A stretch of DNA of 17,446 nt from an uncultured Ruminococcus sp. (GCA_902767175.1 CACXGH010000220.1:1-17446), one strand, 5' to 3'; positions 4,881 through 13,643 are shown, counted from the stretch's first letter. The notes: generated from the sequence alone by a model not told the origin. Translations and numbers: made by a program.

Positions 4881-7544
4881 CTAAAATAAATTCATAATTA
4901 CAGGGAACAGGTATATCAACATAACAGTGCAGACGGCGGTGAAGCCGACAGCTATTTCAATAATGGCTGCTGATATTTTGTGTATGTGTATTTTGTGACG
5001 AAACCTGATGTACAGGAAAAGCAAAATAATACCTGTTACGGTAAGAATAATGCCTGCTATAAAACCTTTGGGCAGTATGAATACTTCAATATGGTTTTCT
5101 CCTTCGTTAAGCTCAAAGGCTGTGAGATCGGAGAAAACCCTTTTGACAGGTACAGAGCTTCCGTTTACCTTTATTATAAGACCTTCGTTGTACGGAATGG
5201 ACAACAGACAGGTCTGTGATTTGTCGGTGTGTACAGTTCCGGTTATCTTATGTCCGTCATACTGTAGGTCTGCGTTTGCTGTTTGTTTTATCGTGTCTGA
5301 TAAAAGCTTAAGGTCAAGCCCGAATACTCCAAAGCTGTAACAGCTTATTTTTTTATTGGCACTGATATCTACCGTAACTATCTCGTCCTCAAATTCTCCA
5401 AGCTTTAACAGACCGTTGTTATCGCTTGCAGGAAAATTGCTCTTGACAGTTTTATGGTTGACTCTTATGCTCAGACTGTCAAAGTATTCTTCCGATAGAT
5501 CATTTGAGAATTTATCATAGCAGTCAAAATAAATGCTCTGCCGCCCCGATACATAAATATTATATATCACATCGGCAGATTTGGATAATTCATACTTGTT
5601 GTCGGTGAATGAGATGTTGCTGGTTTGTCTGTAATCGTAGTCATATTCCGTTATAAGCTTTTTGTCTGTATTGAATATCTTTTCAAACAGATACTGCTGT
5701 ACTTCAGCCCTTGTCAAATCGTCAGGTATATTCTCATAATCCGAAAAATCATTCCCGCTCAGAATGCCTAAGCCTGAATACAGGGGCAGCTCGTCAATAC
5801 AATACCTTCCGTTTGAGAAAACAGTGTCATCTGTTTCTTTCTTTTCTTTAATGATATATCTGAAGGCATAAATAGCATCGGTAAGCTCGGTACCTCCGTT
5901 GCTTCCTGCTTTCATCCATACCGTACTGTAGCCTGACAGCCGCTGCATTTTCATAAAATTATAGTCTGTGAGAGATGTGTAATGACTTAACGAAGGATAG
6001 CCCAGCGCTCCTGTCATATTATAATTGGCGTTTTTTACGTCAGTCTTTACCCTATAGAAGTCATTATCCTGTATCTTATCGCTCATTTCTGTTATTGAAA
6101 TAAAATCCTCTGTTCGCTTAGGGTTGTTTATTGCAGGACTTACCATATATAGCTTTATGCTGTTCATTCCCTCTACACAGCACATGGCAATTAGCATTAA
6201 AGTAAATGCCTGCTTGATGATCCACCGTTTGTAAAAAAATAGCAATATTATCAGATAACAAACCGCTGCCATAATAAACAGTCTTGCCAATCCGTCAAGA
6301 GAATCTTTGTTTCCCCATAAACCCGAGGTGTATTTTGTCAATGTATCAAAATCCTTGTCTATCAGCTTTTTGGAGAAAAAATAATACAGGCAGATTATCA
6401 GAAAAGGTACGGATATCAATATGTATTGAATTCTGGATTTTATAGCTGTGCTGCCGTCATTTATATTCGTAAGAAAATCAGCGCAGCATATAAGACCCGT
6501 GAATACCGTAATAAAGCCGTATCGGGCAGGAAATGCCATGTAATTGCCCGTGTGCCACATCAGATTGACAGGCTCTATAAAAAACGGAACAAGAGTAAGT
6601 AAGAATAAAATCAGAGAGTTTCTCTGAGCTTTGGAGATTTTCCCACGGCGCAGTATTTCTGCAATAAGTACAGCAAGAATAAATCCTGTACAGAATAATA
6701 ACGGCAGAACGGTGTCGTAGCTTGTAAGGAATTTTGTTTCATTTAATTTATCCGAAACGGATTTCAGTCTGCCTGACGACATGACCTGTATAAGACTCGG
6801 AAGCCATATTACGGCTGATATCAGGACGGAAATAAGAGTGCCTGTAAGGAATTTTACACATACCTCACGGCGATACTCTGAATTTCGTGCTGCAATAAAA
6901 TAAACCGCCATATACAGCATAATAAACACAGCCACCATATAGCAAAGATAATAATTCGTGACGGCAACAGCAGAAAGAAAAATGATATATAGAATGTTTT
7001 TTCTTTCCCTTGTCAGCTTTTCAAGCCCTATCATAAGAACAGGAAACAGATACATGGTATCAAGCCACATTATATTCTGATAGAAAAGCATACCATAGCC
7101 GCAAAAAGCGTACATAATGCTGAGAGGAACAGAGGCACTGCCCGTACCTTTACGCCGGCATCTGAAATATAAGGCTGCAGTAAAGGAGGATAATGCTATT
7201 TTCAGTATTACAATGATATTTACAAAACAGATCATGCTTTCCTTCGGGACAAAAGCGGCAAGCAGTGAAAACGGGTTAGAAAGGAAAAAGCAGAACACAC
7301 CCCAAAGGTTCATGCCGCCTGCATTATGCATATTGAAAAACAGACCGTCCTTACCGCTTAGAATATCCTTAAAGTCCATAAGCAGAGGAATACCCTGCTG
7401 ATTCATATCGCACCATGCAATACTTCCGTTTCCAAAAGGGTACATGTTGTTGTTGATAAACACAAACTCCATGACGATTAATGTCAGTAAAGGCGGCAAA
7501 AATAATGAATAATATTTTTTTATTGCATTTACAAGTACCTTCAT
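4881..7544 (-). CDS. YfhO-family polytopic membrane protein (GT-C-like)
   Basis: An 887-residue membrane protein. The N-terminal half holds many hydrophobic segments. The first extracytoplasmic loop carries the family's marks: YPFGNGSIAWCDMNQQ (acidic residue D46) and, later, NMHNAGGMNLWG with FLSNPFSLLAAF. Residues from about 490 to 815 are mostly soluble and beta-rich. Two final transmembrane segments (GFIAGIILTVTGIILLFLY, and the last 30 residues) anchor the C-terminus. YfhO proteins in Bacillus and Listeria add sugars to teichoic acids on the outer face of the membrane, from undecaprenyl-linked sugars; the exact polymer here is unknown. Start ATG has GGGAG upstream at an 11-base spacing. 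It is the third gene of an ECF sigma/anti-sigma operon, 32 bases after the second, and is probably a sigma-regulated output. Confidence 0.88.
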   Translation of the reverse strand: MKVLVNAIKKYYSLFLPPLLTLIVMEFVFINNNMYPFGNGSIAWCDMNQQGIPLLMDFKDILSGKDGLFFNMHNAGGMNLWGVFCFFLSNPFSLLAAFVPKESMICFVNIIVILKIALSSFTAALYFRCRRKGTGSASVPLSIMYAFCGYGMLFYQNIMWLDTMYLFPVLMIGLEKLTRERKNILYIIFLSAVAVTNYYLCYMVAVFIMLYMAVYFIAARNSEYRREVCVKFLTGTLISVLISAVIWLPSLIQVMSSGRLKSVSDKLNETKFLTSYDTVLPLLFCTGFILAVLIAEILRRGKISKAQRNSLILFLLTLVPFFIEPVNLMWHTGNYMAFPARYGFITVFTGLICCADFLTNINDGSTAIKSRIQYILISVPFLIICLYYFFSKKLIDKDFDTLTKYTSGLWGNKDSLDGLARLFIMAAVCYLIILLFFYKRWIIKQAFTLMLIAMCCVEGMNSIKLYMVSPAINNPKRTEDFISITEMSDKIQDNDFYRVKTDVKNANYNMTGALGYPSLSHYTSLTDYNFMKMQRLSGYSTVWMKAGSNGGTELTDAIYAFRYIIKEKKETDDTVFSNGRYCIDELPLYSGLGILSGNDFSDYENIPDDLTRAEVQQYLFEKIFNTDKKLITEYDYDYRQTSNISFTDNKYELSKSADVIYNIYVSGRQSIYFDCYDKFSNDLSEEYFDSLSIRVNHKTVKSNFPASDNNGLLKLGEFEDEIVTVDISANKKISCYSFGVFGLDLKLLSDTIKQTANADLQYDGHKITGTVHTDKSQTCLLSIPYNEGLIIKVNGSSVPVKRVFSDLTAFELNEGENHIEVFILPKGFIAGIILTVTGIILLFLYIRFRHKIHIHKISAAIIEIAVGFTAVCTVMLIYLFPVIMNLF

Positions 7545-7576
7545 TCAAGTATTTCTCCCTGATCGTTGTAATTGTT

Positions 7577-9043
7577 TTATTCTTCTTCATTATAAGCTTT
7601 ATCTGGTACAAAATCAATCGGCTGTGTTCCGTCCCACAATTCAAGTCTGTACTCATCGGGTGCATACGGGCACGCACCGAGCATTGTCATTTCAAGCGAT
7701 TTCAGCAAAAGCTCCTTATCGGGACGTGTATAATAGTTTTTAAAATTCTCCGAGACATAAACAGTATAAATAAGCGGCTTTTCATGGCCGGAGGACATCG
7801 CTTCTTCTAACTTCTGTACAGCATAATAGGTAAAAGAAAAACTGTAATGCGGATCGCCCAAACGCTCTCCGTCCAGCTCATATAATGAAACAATGAATTT
7901 GACTTCGTCACCTATATGGTTTTGAATTTTCCATGTTTCAAATAATTCATCAGTATCAGAATCAATATACAGATGAGATTTTTCTATCCGTCCGTTCTCG
8001 GAGTAATATATATCGGAGGCTATAAGTGATATCGGTTTATTTTCCTGCCATAATTCAAGCCTGTATTCATCGGGTGTATATGTACACGCACCGAGTATTG
8101 TAAGCTCAAGCGATTTCAGCAGAATTTCCTTATCGGGACGGGAGTAGTAATCCTGAAAATTCTCGGTAATAAATACAACATTAGTAAGAGTTTTTTCGTG
8201 ACCGGGGGCAGCCGCTTTTTCCAAGTCAAAATGCGGGTCGCTTATTCTTTCACCGTCAACCTCATATAATGAATAAAGAAATTTGACTTCGTCACCGATA
8301 TGATTTTCAACTCTCCATAATTCATAAGCTTTTTCCTCGTCTCTTACGATATTAACGGTTTTCTTTTTCAGCTCTCCGTTGTCCGAATAATAAATCTCAA
8401 CAGGCTGAGCTTCAGGCAATTCATAATAGCTTGATTCTTCGTAAGGGCTGTCACAGCTCGGCTCATCACTCGGGTCATAAGACTCATATTTTATATTTGA
8501 TTCCGCTGCATATGCAGATGACTCGTGTTCGCTGATTGATTCTGTCACAGTGACGGAGGATTTATATTCAAAGCCTGTCTCACTGTCCGGCAGGGACGTT
8601 ACGGAATCATAATGCTGTCCGGATATTTCAGATATATAAGCCGATGAGCTGTTATTATCATTACTGCCGCTTTCAGAGCTGCTTTCGTCCGCTTTTGATG
8701 AAGCAGCGTAAATGCTGCCTGTGGAGCTTTCGTTTTTCGGAGTGCCTTCTGAATATTCTGAATGATAAGCAGAAGAGCCGCTGTCATTTCTGCTTGAATG
8801 TCTGCTGTCTATAGCTATCATATCGGGCTGAGAAGCCGCTGCAGCGGAGGATAATTCCGCAACTTTGACGCTCCCTTTATTGCTCTGCATAAGAATAAGA
8901 CCCACGCAGGCAAATACTGTACAGGCTGCAAGAGAGCTTATCATAAGTATGGTTTTCTTATATGAGCTTTTTGGCTGTTTTGCTTTTTCTGCTAACTCAT
9001 CGTCAACATTTCCGATGCTGTCAAATAAATCAAATTCTGTCAT
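7577..9043 (-). CDS. Membrane-anchored anti-sigma-like protein with Ser-rich stalk and duplicated sensor domain
   Basis: A 488-residue protein from the ATG at 9043. A short cytoplasmic N-terminus, MTEFDLFDSIGNVDDELAEK, is typical of anti-sigma factors that bind an ECF sigma. One transmembrane helix (about 31-53) follows. Residues 62-210 are a Ser/Glu/Tyr-rich stalk. Two tandem copies of a domain of about 120 residues follow (214-338 and 341-474), sharing NHIGDEVKF, SLYE-DGER, GHEK, LLKSLE-T-LGAC and PDEYRLELW. Each copy ends somewhat like a GerMN fold (ITENFQDYY... LLKSLE...), a tentative match. The frame opens upstream to 9175, inside the sigma gene, but AAGGAAGGA lies just before 9043 and the ATGA overlap (9040-9043) with the sigma stop shows coupled translation. 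Likely role: sequester the sigma factor until the outer domains sense an envelope signal. Confidence 0.8.
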   Translation of the reverse strand: MTEFDLFDSIGNVDDELAEKAKQPKSSYKKTILMISSLAACTVFACVGLILMQSNKGSVKVAELSSAAAASQPDMIAIDSRHSSRNDSGSSAYHSEYSEGTPKNESSTGSIYAASSKADESSSESGSNDNNSSSAYISEISGQHYDSVTSLPDSETGFEYKSSVTVTESISEHESSAYAAESNIKYESYDPSDEPSCDSPYEESSYYELPEAQPVEIYYSDNGELKKKTVNIVRDEEKAYELWRVENHIGDEVKFLYSLYEVDGERISDPHFDLEKAAAPGHEKTLTNVVFITENFQDYYSRPDKEILLKSLELTILGACTYTPDEYRLELWQENKPISLIASDIYYSENGRIEKSHLYIDSDTDELFETWKIQNHIGDEVKFIVSLYELDGERLGDPHYSFSFTYYAVQKLEEAMSSGHEKPLIYTVYVSENFKNYYTRPDKELLLKSLEMTMLGACPYAPDEYRLELWDGTQPIDFVPDKAYNEEE

Positions 9044-9597
9044 AATAATCCTTCCTTTTTTAATATTTCCTGAAGTTTTTGTCTTGTCCTCATCAGCATA
9101 GTCTTGACCTTGCTTTCGGAAAAGCTGTTTTCGGCAGCTATCTGCTTTATCGGCTGTGCATACCAATAACGGCACAGAAACACTTTCTGCTCAGTGCTTT
9201 TAAGCCCTTTTACAAAGGAATTCACGGTTTCGTCCAACAGCTTCTTTTCTGTTTCGCTTGCGGGATTTCCGCTTGCCGATACGCATTCCGAAAGCTCGTC
9301 GAGAACCTCGTGTATTTCTCCGCCTCCTCTTTTTCCGGCTGTTTTCTTTCGCCACTTGTCGATAGAAATACACCTTGTAAGCCTGCCTAAAAATATTTTC
9401 AGAATATTCGGCTTATGCGGCGGTATTCTGTTCCATGCTTCAAGATATGTATCATTGACGCTTTCTTTGGAGTCTTCTTCGCTGTTTAATATACCAAACG
9501 CAACAGCATAGCAGTAAGCTCCGTATTTTTTGGCAGTTAGACTAAGCGCCCTTTCATCTCTGTCAAAATAAAGCTGTACTATTTGTCCGTCGTCCAT
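9040..9597 (-). CDS. ECF-type RNA polymerase sigma factor
   Basis: A 185-residue sigma-70 family protein of ECF size. Region 2 spans about residues 8-85 (YGAYCYAVAFGILNSEEDSK, SVNDTYLEAWNRIPP, LTRCISIDKWRKK) and region 4 about 125-180 (GLKSTEQKVFLCRYWYAQPI, IKQIAAENSFSESKVKTMLM, RTRQKLQEILKKEG), joined by a variable linker. There is no region 3 and no extra C-terminal domain. RBS AAGGAGGG lies nine bases before the ATG. The stop overlaps the anti-sigma start by 4 bases. The operon also includes YfhO, so the regulon probably concerns the cell surface. Autoregulation is usual for this class but not shown here. Confidence 0.92.
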   Translation of the reverse strand: MDDGQIVQLYFDRDERALSLTAKKYGAYCYAVAFGILNSEEDSKESVNDTYLEAWNRIPPHKPNILKIFLGRLTRCISIDKWRKKTAGKRGGGEIHEVLDELSECVSASGNPASETEKKLLDETVNSFVKGLKSTEQKVFLCRYWYAQPIKQIAAENSFSESKVKTMLMRTRQKLQEILKKEGLL

Positions 9598-9637
9598 CTT
9601 ATTCCCTCCTTAAAACGGTCTCCATATTATATATCGT

Positions 9638-9646
9638 ATTATATCA
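9638..9646 (-). promoter_or_regulatory. Extended -10 promoter for the sigma operon
   Basis: On the minus strand TG-A-TATAAT (9646-9638) is a perfect extended -10 box, about 40 bases before the sigma-factor ATG. The sequence 17 bases further up does not resemble TTGACA, which fits an extended -10 promoter. A second, sigma-specific promoter may lie in the same gap but cannot be recognised by eye. Confidence 0.55.
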
Positions 9647-9737
9647 TGTTTGGTCGCATTATCTGAGATATTTTTTAATTATTGATCTATTGGCAGAAAA
9701 AGAGGAAAAAATGCGAGGAAAATCAAATGAAAATAAG

Positions 9738-9766
9738 TTTACTTAATAAGAAAAATGTGGTACTAT
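9738..9766 (+). promoter_or_regulatory. Promoter for the VWA protein gene
   Basis: TTTACT (9738-9743), a 17-base spacer and TACTAT (9761-9766), 46 bases ahead of the ATG. A small inverted repeat CGGT-CTGCTG-ACCG at 9780-9793 lies in the leader before AGGAGGTG. Confidence 0.55.
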
Positions 9767-9812
9767 TTTAGTAACAGAACGGTCTGCTGACCGAAATAAC
9801 AGGAGGTGCAAT

Positions 9813-11669
9813 ATGAGAAACAAAGGTTATACGGAATACTACAAAATGAAGAAGGAAACGTACGAGCAGATGAGAAAGTTTTATCTGGAGCTGGGATATA
9901 ATGAACAGCAGACGGAAAAGCTTTGCAAAAGCTGTTTCGGGGCGGAAATCAGAATTTCAGAAGATGCATATAATTCCGGAAGGTGGGTGTTCCCGAGACG
10001 CAGGGAATATCCTGAGATCGAGGATGTTGAGGATGGTGAGGACGGCGCTGCTGCTCCTCAGACTAAGGGCGGATTTCATCCGTTAGAATCAATAGCGAAT
10101 GCTTTCAGGGGTGCAGGAGCACGGAAAAAGAGCGGAGCTGTAATGAGGGACGCCGGAATGCCTGCACCTTTGCCGTCAATGCCTGCTATGATGGGTATGT
10201 CCGCTTCAATGAGTGCGGCAAATATGGCTGCGGTATCCGGCGGAATGGGTATGAATATGGCAGCAATGAATCAGATGATGAACAGTGAATTCAACACTGC
10301 CGAGACAGAAGCACCCAAGGAAAACGAAACACACAGTCCTATGGACGATTCACAGCTTATCTTTTCTGCAAATGTCAATACTGCTTCGTGGGCATATCTG
10401 AGCGACCGTATAAAGACAGGCAATAATGTAAACCCTGATTTTGTAAGAATTGAGGAGATAATAAACTCCTACGGATATGACCTGAAAAAGCCCAAGGATG
10501 ATGAGCTTTTTGAAATAACTGCAGAAGGCGGAAGATGTCCGTGGAACGAGGGTGCGGAGCTATTCTTCCTTGGGATAAAGGGCAAAAAGGCGGATGCTGA
10601 TGTAAAGCATAACCTTGCACTGCTTATTGATGTTTCGGGAAGTATGGCAGATGAATGGATACTTGTGCAGATGTCGCTGGCTGCGATAATGAGCAAGCTT
10701 AAAAAGGGCGATATCGTTTCTGTAATTGCATACAGCGATGTAACCGTAAATGTTGCCGAAAAGGCTGAATGCGGTGATATGGATAAGTTAGTTGATATTA
10801 TTCTTTCGATAGACGGTATAGGCGGCTGCACTTACGGCAGCAAGGGACTTGAAGATGCATATAAACTGATAGGTGAGAACTTTGCCGAGGATAAGAATAA
10901 CCGTGTGTTTATATTTACAGACGGTGATTTCAATTTTGGCGTTACGGGCAAGGGTCAATTGAAGGACTTTATCTATGATAAGCGTAAAACGGGGATTTAT
11001 CTTTCTATCGTGGGCTATGGTATGCATAATTTCAAGGACGACAAAATGGAGACTCTTGCACAGAACGGAAACGGCAACTATACGTTTGTTTCCAACCCGT
11101 ACGCAATAAAGGAAAATCTGTGGAAGAAGCTTGAATCAAATCTTATTACTGTAGCTAAGGACGTAAAGATATCGGTGCAGTTCAACCCGAAGTATGTAAG
11201 TAAGTACAGACTTATCGGATATGACGCAAGGCAGCTTACGAAAGAGGAGTTTTACGACACAGAAAAGGCTGCTGACGGTATAGGCTCCGAGCATGAGGTG
11301 GCGGCTCTGATAGAGTTTACAAGAGGAGCGGCAGAACAGAAGTACAAGAGCAGGTATGTAGATGTAACAACGAAGGACAGCGGCAATGAGATAGCCTATG
11401 TTGAGATACATTACAAAGACGCTGACGGAAACGATCTTGAAATGACGAGAGTAATAACACCCGGGGAGCTTGAACCGGGCAATTCCGGAAACGTCAGAAA
11501 AGCGGCTCTGCTGGGCGGTTTCGGTCTGCTTGTAAAGAACTCCGAGTATAAGGGTGAGATGAATGTATCAATGCTGAAAGAGCTTTATCAGACAGAGCTG
11601 AGAGCCGAGGACATTGAAAAGCCTGCACCATACTCTCATCTTGATATTATAGGGACATATCTCAGGTAA
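9813..11669 (+). CDS. YfbK-type von Willebrand factor A domain protein
   Basis: A 618-residue protein with no signal peptide. Residues 1-65 form a basic helical head with a CKSCF pair. A variable segment (66-180) includes a Met/Ala-rich stretch at about 116-157 (MPAMMGMSASMSAANMAA, GGMGMNMAAMNQMM). Residues 183-262 match the VWA N-terminal region of YfbK-like proteins (VNTASWAYL, FVRIEEIINSYGYD, CPWN). The VWA fold starts at about 267 with a full MIDAS: DVSGS at 273-277, T340 in GGCTYG, and D370 in FIFTDGD. The C-terminus (about 440-600, FNPKYVSKYRLIGYDAR) matches the DUF3520-type ending. MIDAS metal sites mediate protein binding. It is single-gene, with AGGAGGTG just before the ATG, and shares a bidirectional hairpin (11703-11732) with the convergent lipoprotein operon. 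The partner is unknown. Confidence 0.85.
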   Translation: MRNKGYTEYYKMKKETYEQMRKFYLELGYNEQQTEKLCKSCFGAEIRISEDAYNSGRWVFPRRREYPEIEDVEDGEDGAAAPQTKGGFHPLESIANAFRGAGARKKSGAVMRDAGMPAPLPSMPAMMGMSASMSAANMAAVSGGMGMNMAAMNQMMNSEFNTAETEAPKENETHSPMDDSQLIFSANVNTASWAYLSDRIKTGNNVNPDFVRIEEIINSYGYDLKKPKDDELFEITAEGGRCPWNEGAELFFLGIKGKKADADVKHNLALLIDVSGSMADEWILVQMSLAAIMSKLKKGDIVSVIAYSDVTVNVAEKAECGDMDKLVDIILSIDGIGGCTYGSKGLEDAYKLIGENFAEDKNNRVFIFTDGDFNFGVTGKGQLKDFIYDKRKTGIYLSIVGYGMHNFKDDKMETLAQNGNGNYTFVSNPYAIKENLWKKLESNLITVAKDVKISVQFNPKYVSKYRLIGYDARQLTKEEFYDTEKAADGIGSEHEVAALIEFTRGAAEQKYKSRYVDVTTKDSGNEIAYVEIHYKDADGNDLEMTRVITPGELEPGNSGNVRKAALLGGFGLLVKNSEYKGEMNVSMLKELYQTELRAEDIEKPAPYSHLDIIGTYLR

Positions 11670-11687
11670 CGGAATGTCGGATCATTG

Positions 11688-11732
11688 TCATAACAAATAA
11701 AACAAGCAGCGTGAGAAAGTTCACGCTGCTTG
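11688..11732 (-). terminator. Terminator of the lipoprotein operon (complete copy)
   Basis: CAAGCAGCGTGA (11703-11714) and TCACGCTGCTTG (11721-11732) form a perfect 12-pair stem with a 6-base loop. On the minus strand TTTTATTTG follows, so it terminates the leftward operon. On the plus strand no T-run follows, but it lies 33 bases after the VWA gene stop and may help end that transcript. It is the first of three copies of this hairpin in the locus and the only one with a U-tract. Confidence 0.82.
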
Positions 11733-11767
11733 TCTGCGTTTGGGATTGGTTTTATAGGGGATTGGTA

Positions 11768-12553
11768 TCAGAAGTTATAAATGTGATTAGGTATATCAAT
11801 GATTACCTCTTCATTTACCATGGTTCCGTTTTCATCAAAAGTACGATAACGCACCCTGCAATCTATCCAATTTGTTATTGGCAGTAATATTTCTTCTCTT
11901 CTTTCTGTAAGAGTATCCGCATCGCACCAGTACACATTATAATTCTGTAAGTAACCATGTATATCCGCTATAGCTTGCTTATCTTTCAGCCACTCCGCAA
12001 ATTTGTTTCTGAATTCATCGAGTTCGTCAGAATTATATCCCATGAACTTTTTCCCATTGCTGTCTGTAAATTCACGATAATATTCATCTAAACCTTTCTC
12101 ATTGTCATAATGAGTTCTGAAATATTCTTTTAATTCATCTAACTGCAGTTTTTTCATATTTGGTTTTGCTAAACCCCTAATAAGCATTTCTTGATATAAA
12201 TACTCAGGAGGACCGCTAAAGTAGTGTGAATTTGGATGTGCCCTATCGTACTTATAGGCGACATCGAGGACTTTCTTCTTATATTCTGCTTTTTGAGCGT
12301 CTGTATATACGCTGGGATCATGTTCTTCATCTGATACGAATACGTCGTTGCCTTGAATTTTTGTATCACTTGTAAGTTCTACTTTGGTTGTTGATGACTT
12401 TTCAGAGGTCTCCTCAATTGATGTTTTATCTTCGCTTTGCAGTATATTATTTGTATCATCGTTTTGACCCGAATTATTAGTACCCGAACAAGCGTTCAAA
12501 CACAGAATACACAACATTGCAGCTATAATAGATATAATTTTACTCTTTTTCAT
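11768..12553 (-). CDS. Lipoprotein, tandem paralogue 1 (no Pro-Glu stalk)
   Basis: A 261-residue predicted lipoprotein. MKKSKIISIIAAMLCILCLN ends in a lipobox with Cys22 (L-N-A-C). A Ser/Thr/Asn/Glu-rich linker spans about 23-90, without the Pro-Glu repeat of its neighbours. The C-terminal domain (about 95-261) shares with the other two the motifs PNMKKLQLDELKEYFRTH, YNVYWCDADTLTERREEILL, RYRTFDENG and the ending IYNF. I recognise no named family. The open frame extends upstream, but the ATG at 12553 has AGGAGGG seven bases before it. It is last in a leftward operon of three paralogues and ends at the only complete terminator copy. Expected location is the outer face of the membrane. Confidence 0.8.
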   Translation of the reverse strand: MKKSKIISIIAAMLCILCLNACSGTNNSGQNDDTNNILQSEDKTSIEETSEKSSTTKVELTSDTKIQGNDVFVSDEEHDPSVYTDAQKAEYKKKVLDVAYKYDRAHPNSHYFSGPPEYLYQEMLIRGLAKPNMKKLQLDELKEYFRTHYDNEKGLDEYYREFTDSNGKKFMGYNSDELDEFRNKFAEWLKDKQAIADIHGYLQNYNVYWCDADTLTERREEILLPITNWIDCRVRYRTFDENGTMVNEEVIIDIPNHIYNF

Positions 12554-12583
12554 AGTTATCCCTCCTAAGTAATAATGCACAAT

Positions 12584-12613
12584 CAAGCAGCGTGAGAAAG
12601 TTCACGCTGCTTG
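12584..12613 (-). repeat. Intergenic hairpin copy 2 (no U-tract)
   Basis: The same 12-base arms as at 11703-11732 (12584-12595 and 12602-12613), with the same loop. On the minus strand GATTGTGCATTATTACTTAGG follows in place of a U-run, so termination should be weak. It lies between paralogues 2 and 1. Confidence 0.75.
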
Positions 12614-12647
12614 TCTGCGTTTGGGATTGGTTTATCGGGGAGTGGTA

Positions 12648-13613
12648 TCAGAAGTTATAAATCTTATTAAAAGGATCATATATTGTTTCTCTATTAATAA
12701 GTTTTCCACTTTCATCGTATGTGCAATAAATGATCATGCCGCCATATGGAAAAGTATCACCTATATAGATTTCTTCTCTCATATCAGCAATTTCATTTGC
12801 ATTTGACCAATACACTTTATAGCTTTGCAGTTCAGAACTATAGTTTATATAATCAGGCGCTCCTTGATGTTGAAACAGCCACTCGCTCATATCCTCTTTT
12901 AACCGAGCTATCACATCTTGGGTACTTTTACTATGTAAATCTTCCGTAAAGGTATTGTTTATTAAGTATTTTTTATCTATATGTGTTCTTAGATATTGTT
13001 TTAATTCATCAATCTGAAGTTTTCTGATATCAGGCTTACAGGCACCTATTATTTTCATTTCTTGATAATAAAACTGATTATTTATGTCTTTATATTTAGA
13101 TAAATCTGGTTTATCTGCAACATATTCACGGAAACGCTTGTTCATTTCATCAATTTCTGCCTTTTGTTGATTGTTAGGTTCGGCTGTAGTTTCTTCTATC
13201 CATGCATCGTTTCCAGCAGGCTTGCTATCATTAATGGCTTTCCAATTTATATCGGTCTGAGGTGTAGCTTCGGATTCAAGCTCAGGCTCGGGAACAGACT
13301 CAGGTTCGGGAGCAGGCTCAGGCTCGGGAGCAGGCTCAGGCTCGGGCACAGGCTCGGGTTCGGGAGCAGGCTCAGGTTCAGATTCAGGCTCAGGTTCGGG
13401 TGAAGTCACCGACTCGGGCTTTTGTTCCTCTGCTTTGCTGCTGATCTCCTCTTTAGACTCTTCTTTATTGTCTACTTTTATTTCGGAATCCTTAGTCACC
13501 GAAGCCGAGGAGGTGTCTTTATTATCAGCAGCGTTATTCTGTCCTGAGCAGGCTGTAAGGCACAGCGTACACGACATTGCGGCTATAATTGCTATAATTT
13601 TACTCTTTTTCAT
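12648..13613 (-). CDS. Lipoprotein, tandem paralogue 2 (Pro-Glu stalk)
   Basis: A 321-residue predicted lipoprotein. MKKSKIIAIIAAMSCTLCLT ends in lipobox L-T-A-C with Cys22. A charged Ser/Lys/Glu linker (23-70) leads to a Pro-Glu-rich stalk at about 71-118, built of PEPEPAP/PEPEPVP units. The C-terminal domain (about 130-321) carries ADMREEI, RKLQIDELKQYLRTHIDKK, YKVYWSNAN and ends NRETIYDPFNKIYNF. The first 70 residues are almost the same as in paralogue 3, even in DNA (I count 8 differences in about 220 bases), whereas the C-terminal domains have drifted far. ATG 13613 has AGGAGGG seven bases upstream. The stalk would span the cell wall. No function can be assigned. Confidence 0.82.
   Translation of the reverse strand: MKKSKIIAIIAAMSCTLCLTACSGQNNAADNKDTSSASVTKDSEIKVDNKEESKEEISSKAEEQKPESVTSPEPEPESEPEPAPEPEPVPEPEPAPEPEPAPEPESVPEPELESEATPQTDINWKAINDSKPAGNDAWIEETTAEPNNQQKAEIDEMNKRFREYVADKPDLSKYKDINNQFYYQEMKIIGACKPDIRKLQIDELKQYLRTHIDKKYLINNTFTEDLHSKSTQDVIARLKEDMSEWLFQHQGAPDYINYSSELQSYKVYWSNANEIADMREEIYIGDTFPYGGMIIYCTYDESGKLINRETIYDPFNKIYNF
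13260..13403 (-). repeat. Pro-Glu codon repeat in paralogue 2
   Basis: Degenerate tandem 6-base units coding Pro-Glu, interleaved with Ala, Val and Ser, about 48 codons. Codons alternate CCT/CCC and GAG/GAA, so the array is imperfect at DNA level. Such tracts change length by slippage or recombination; the partner tract in paralogue 3 has a different length. Confidence 0.8.
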
Positions 13614-13643
13614 ATTTATCCCTCCTAAGTAATAATGCACAAT

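Noticed and set aside
7369..7677. Minus-strand 102-residue frame across the YfhO/anti-sigma junction
   Set aside because: It bridges the ends of two well-supported genes in another frame and has no start signal.
9044..9175. N-terminal extension of the anti-sigma-like protein
   Set aside because: It would overlap the sigma-factor gene by over 130 bases. A strong RBS precedes the ATG at 9043, and the ATGA overlap is the usual coupling.
13164..13403. Plus-strand frame rich in Arg-Phe-Gly-Ser-Arg-Leu repeats (also at 14270-14482)
   Set aside because: These are antisense readings of the Pro-Glu stalk repeats in the lipoprotein genes; no ribosome site and no independent composition.
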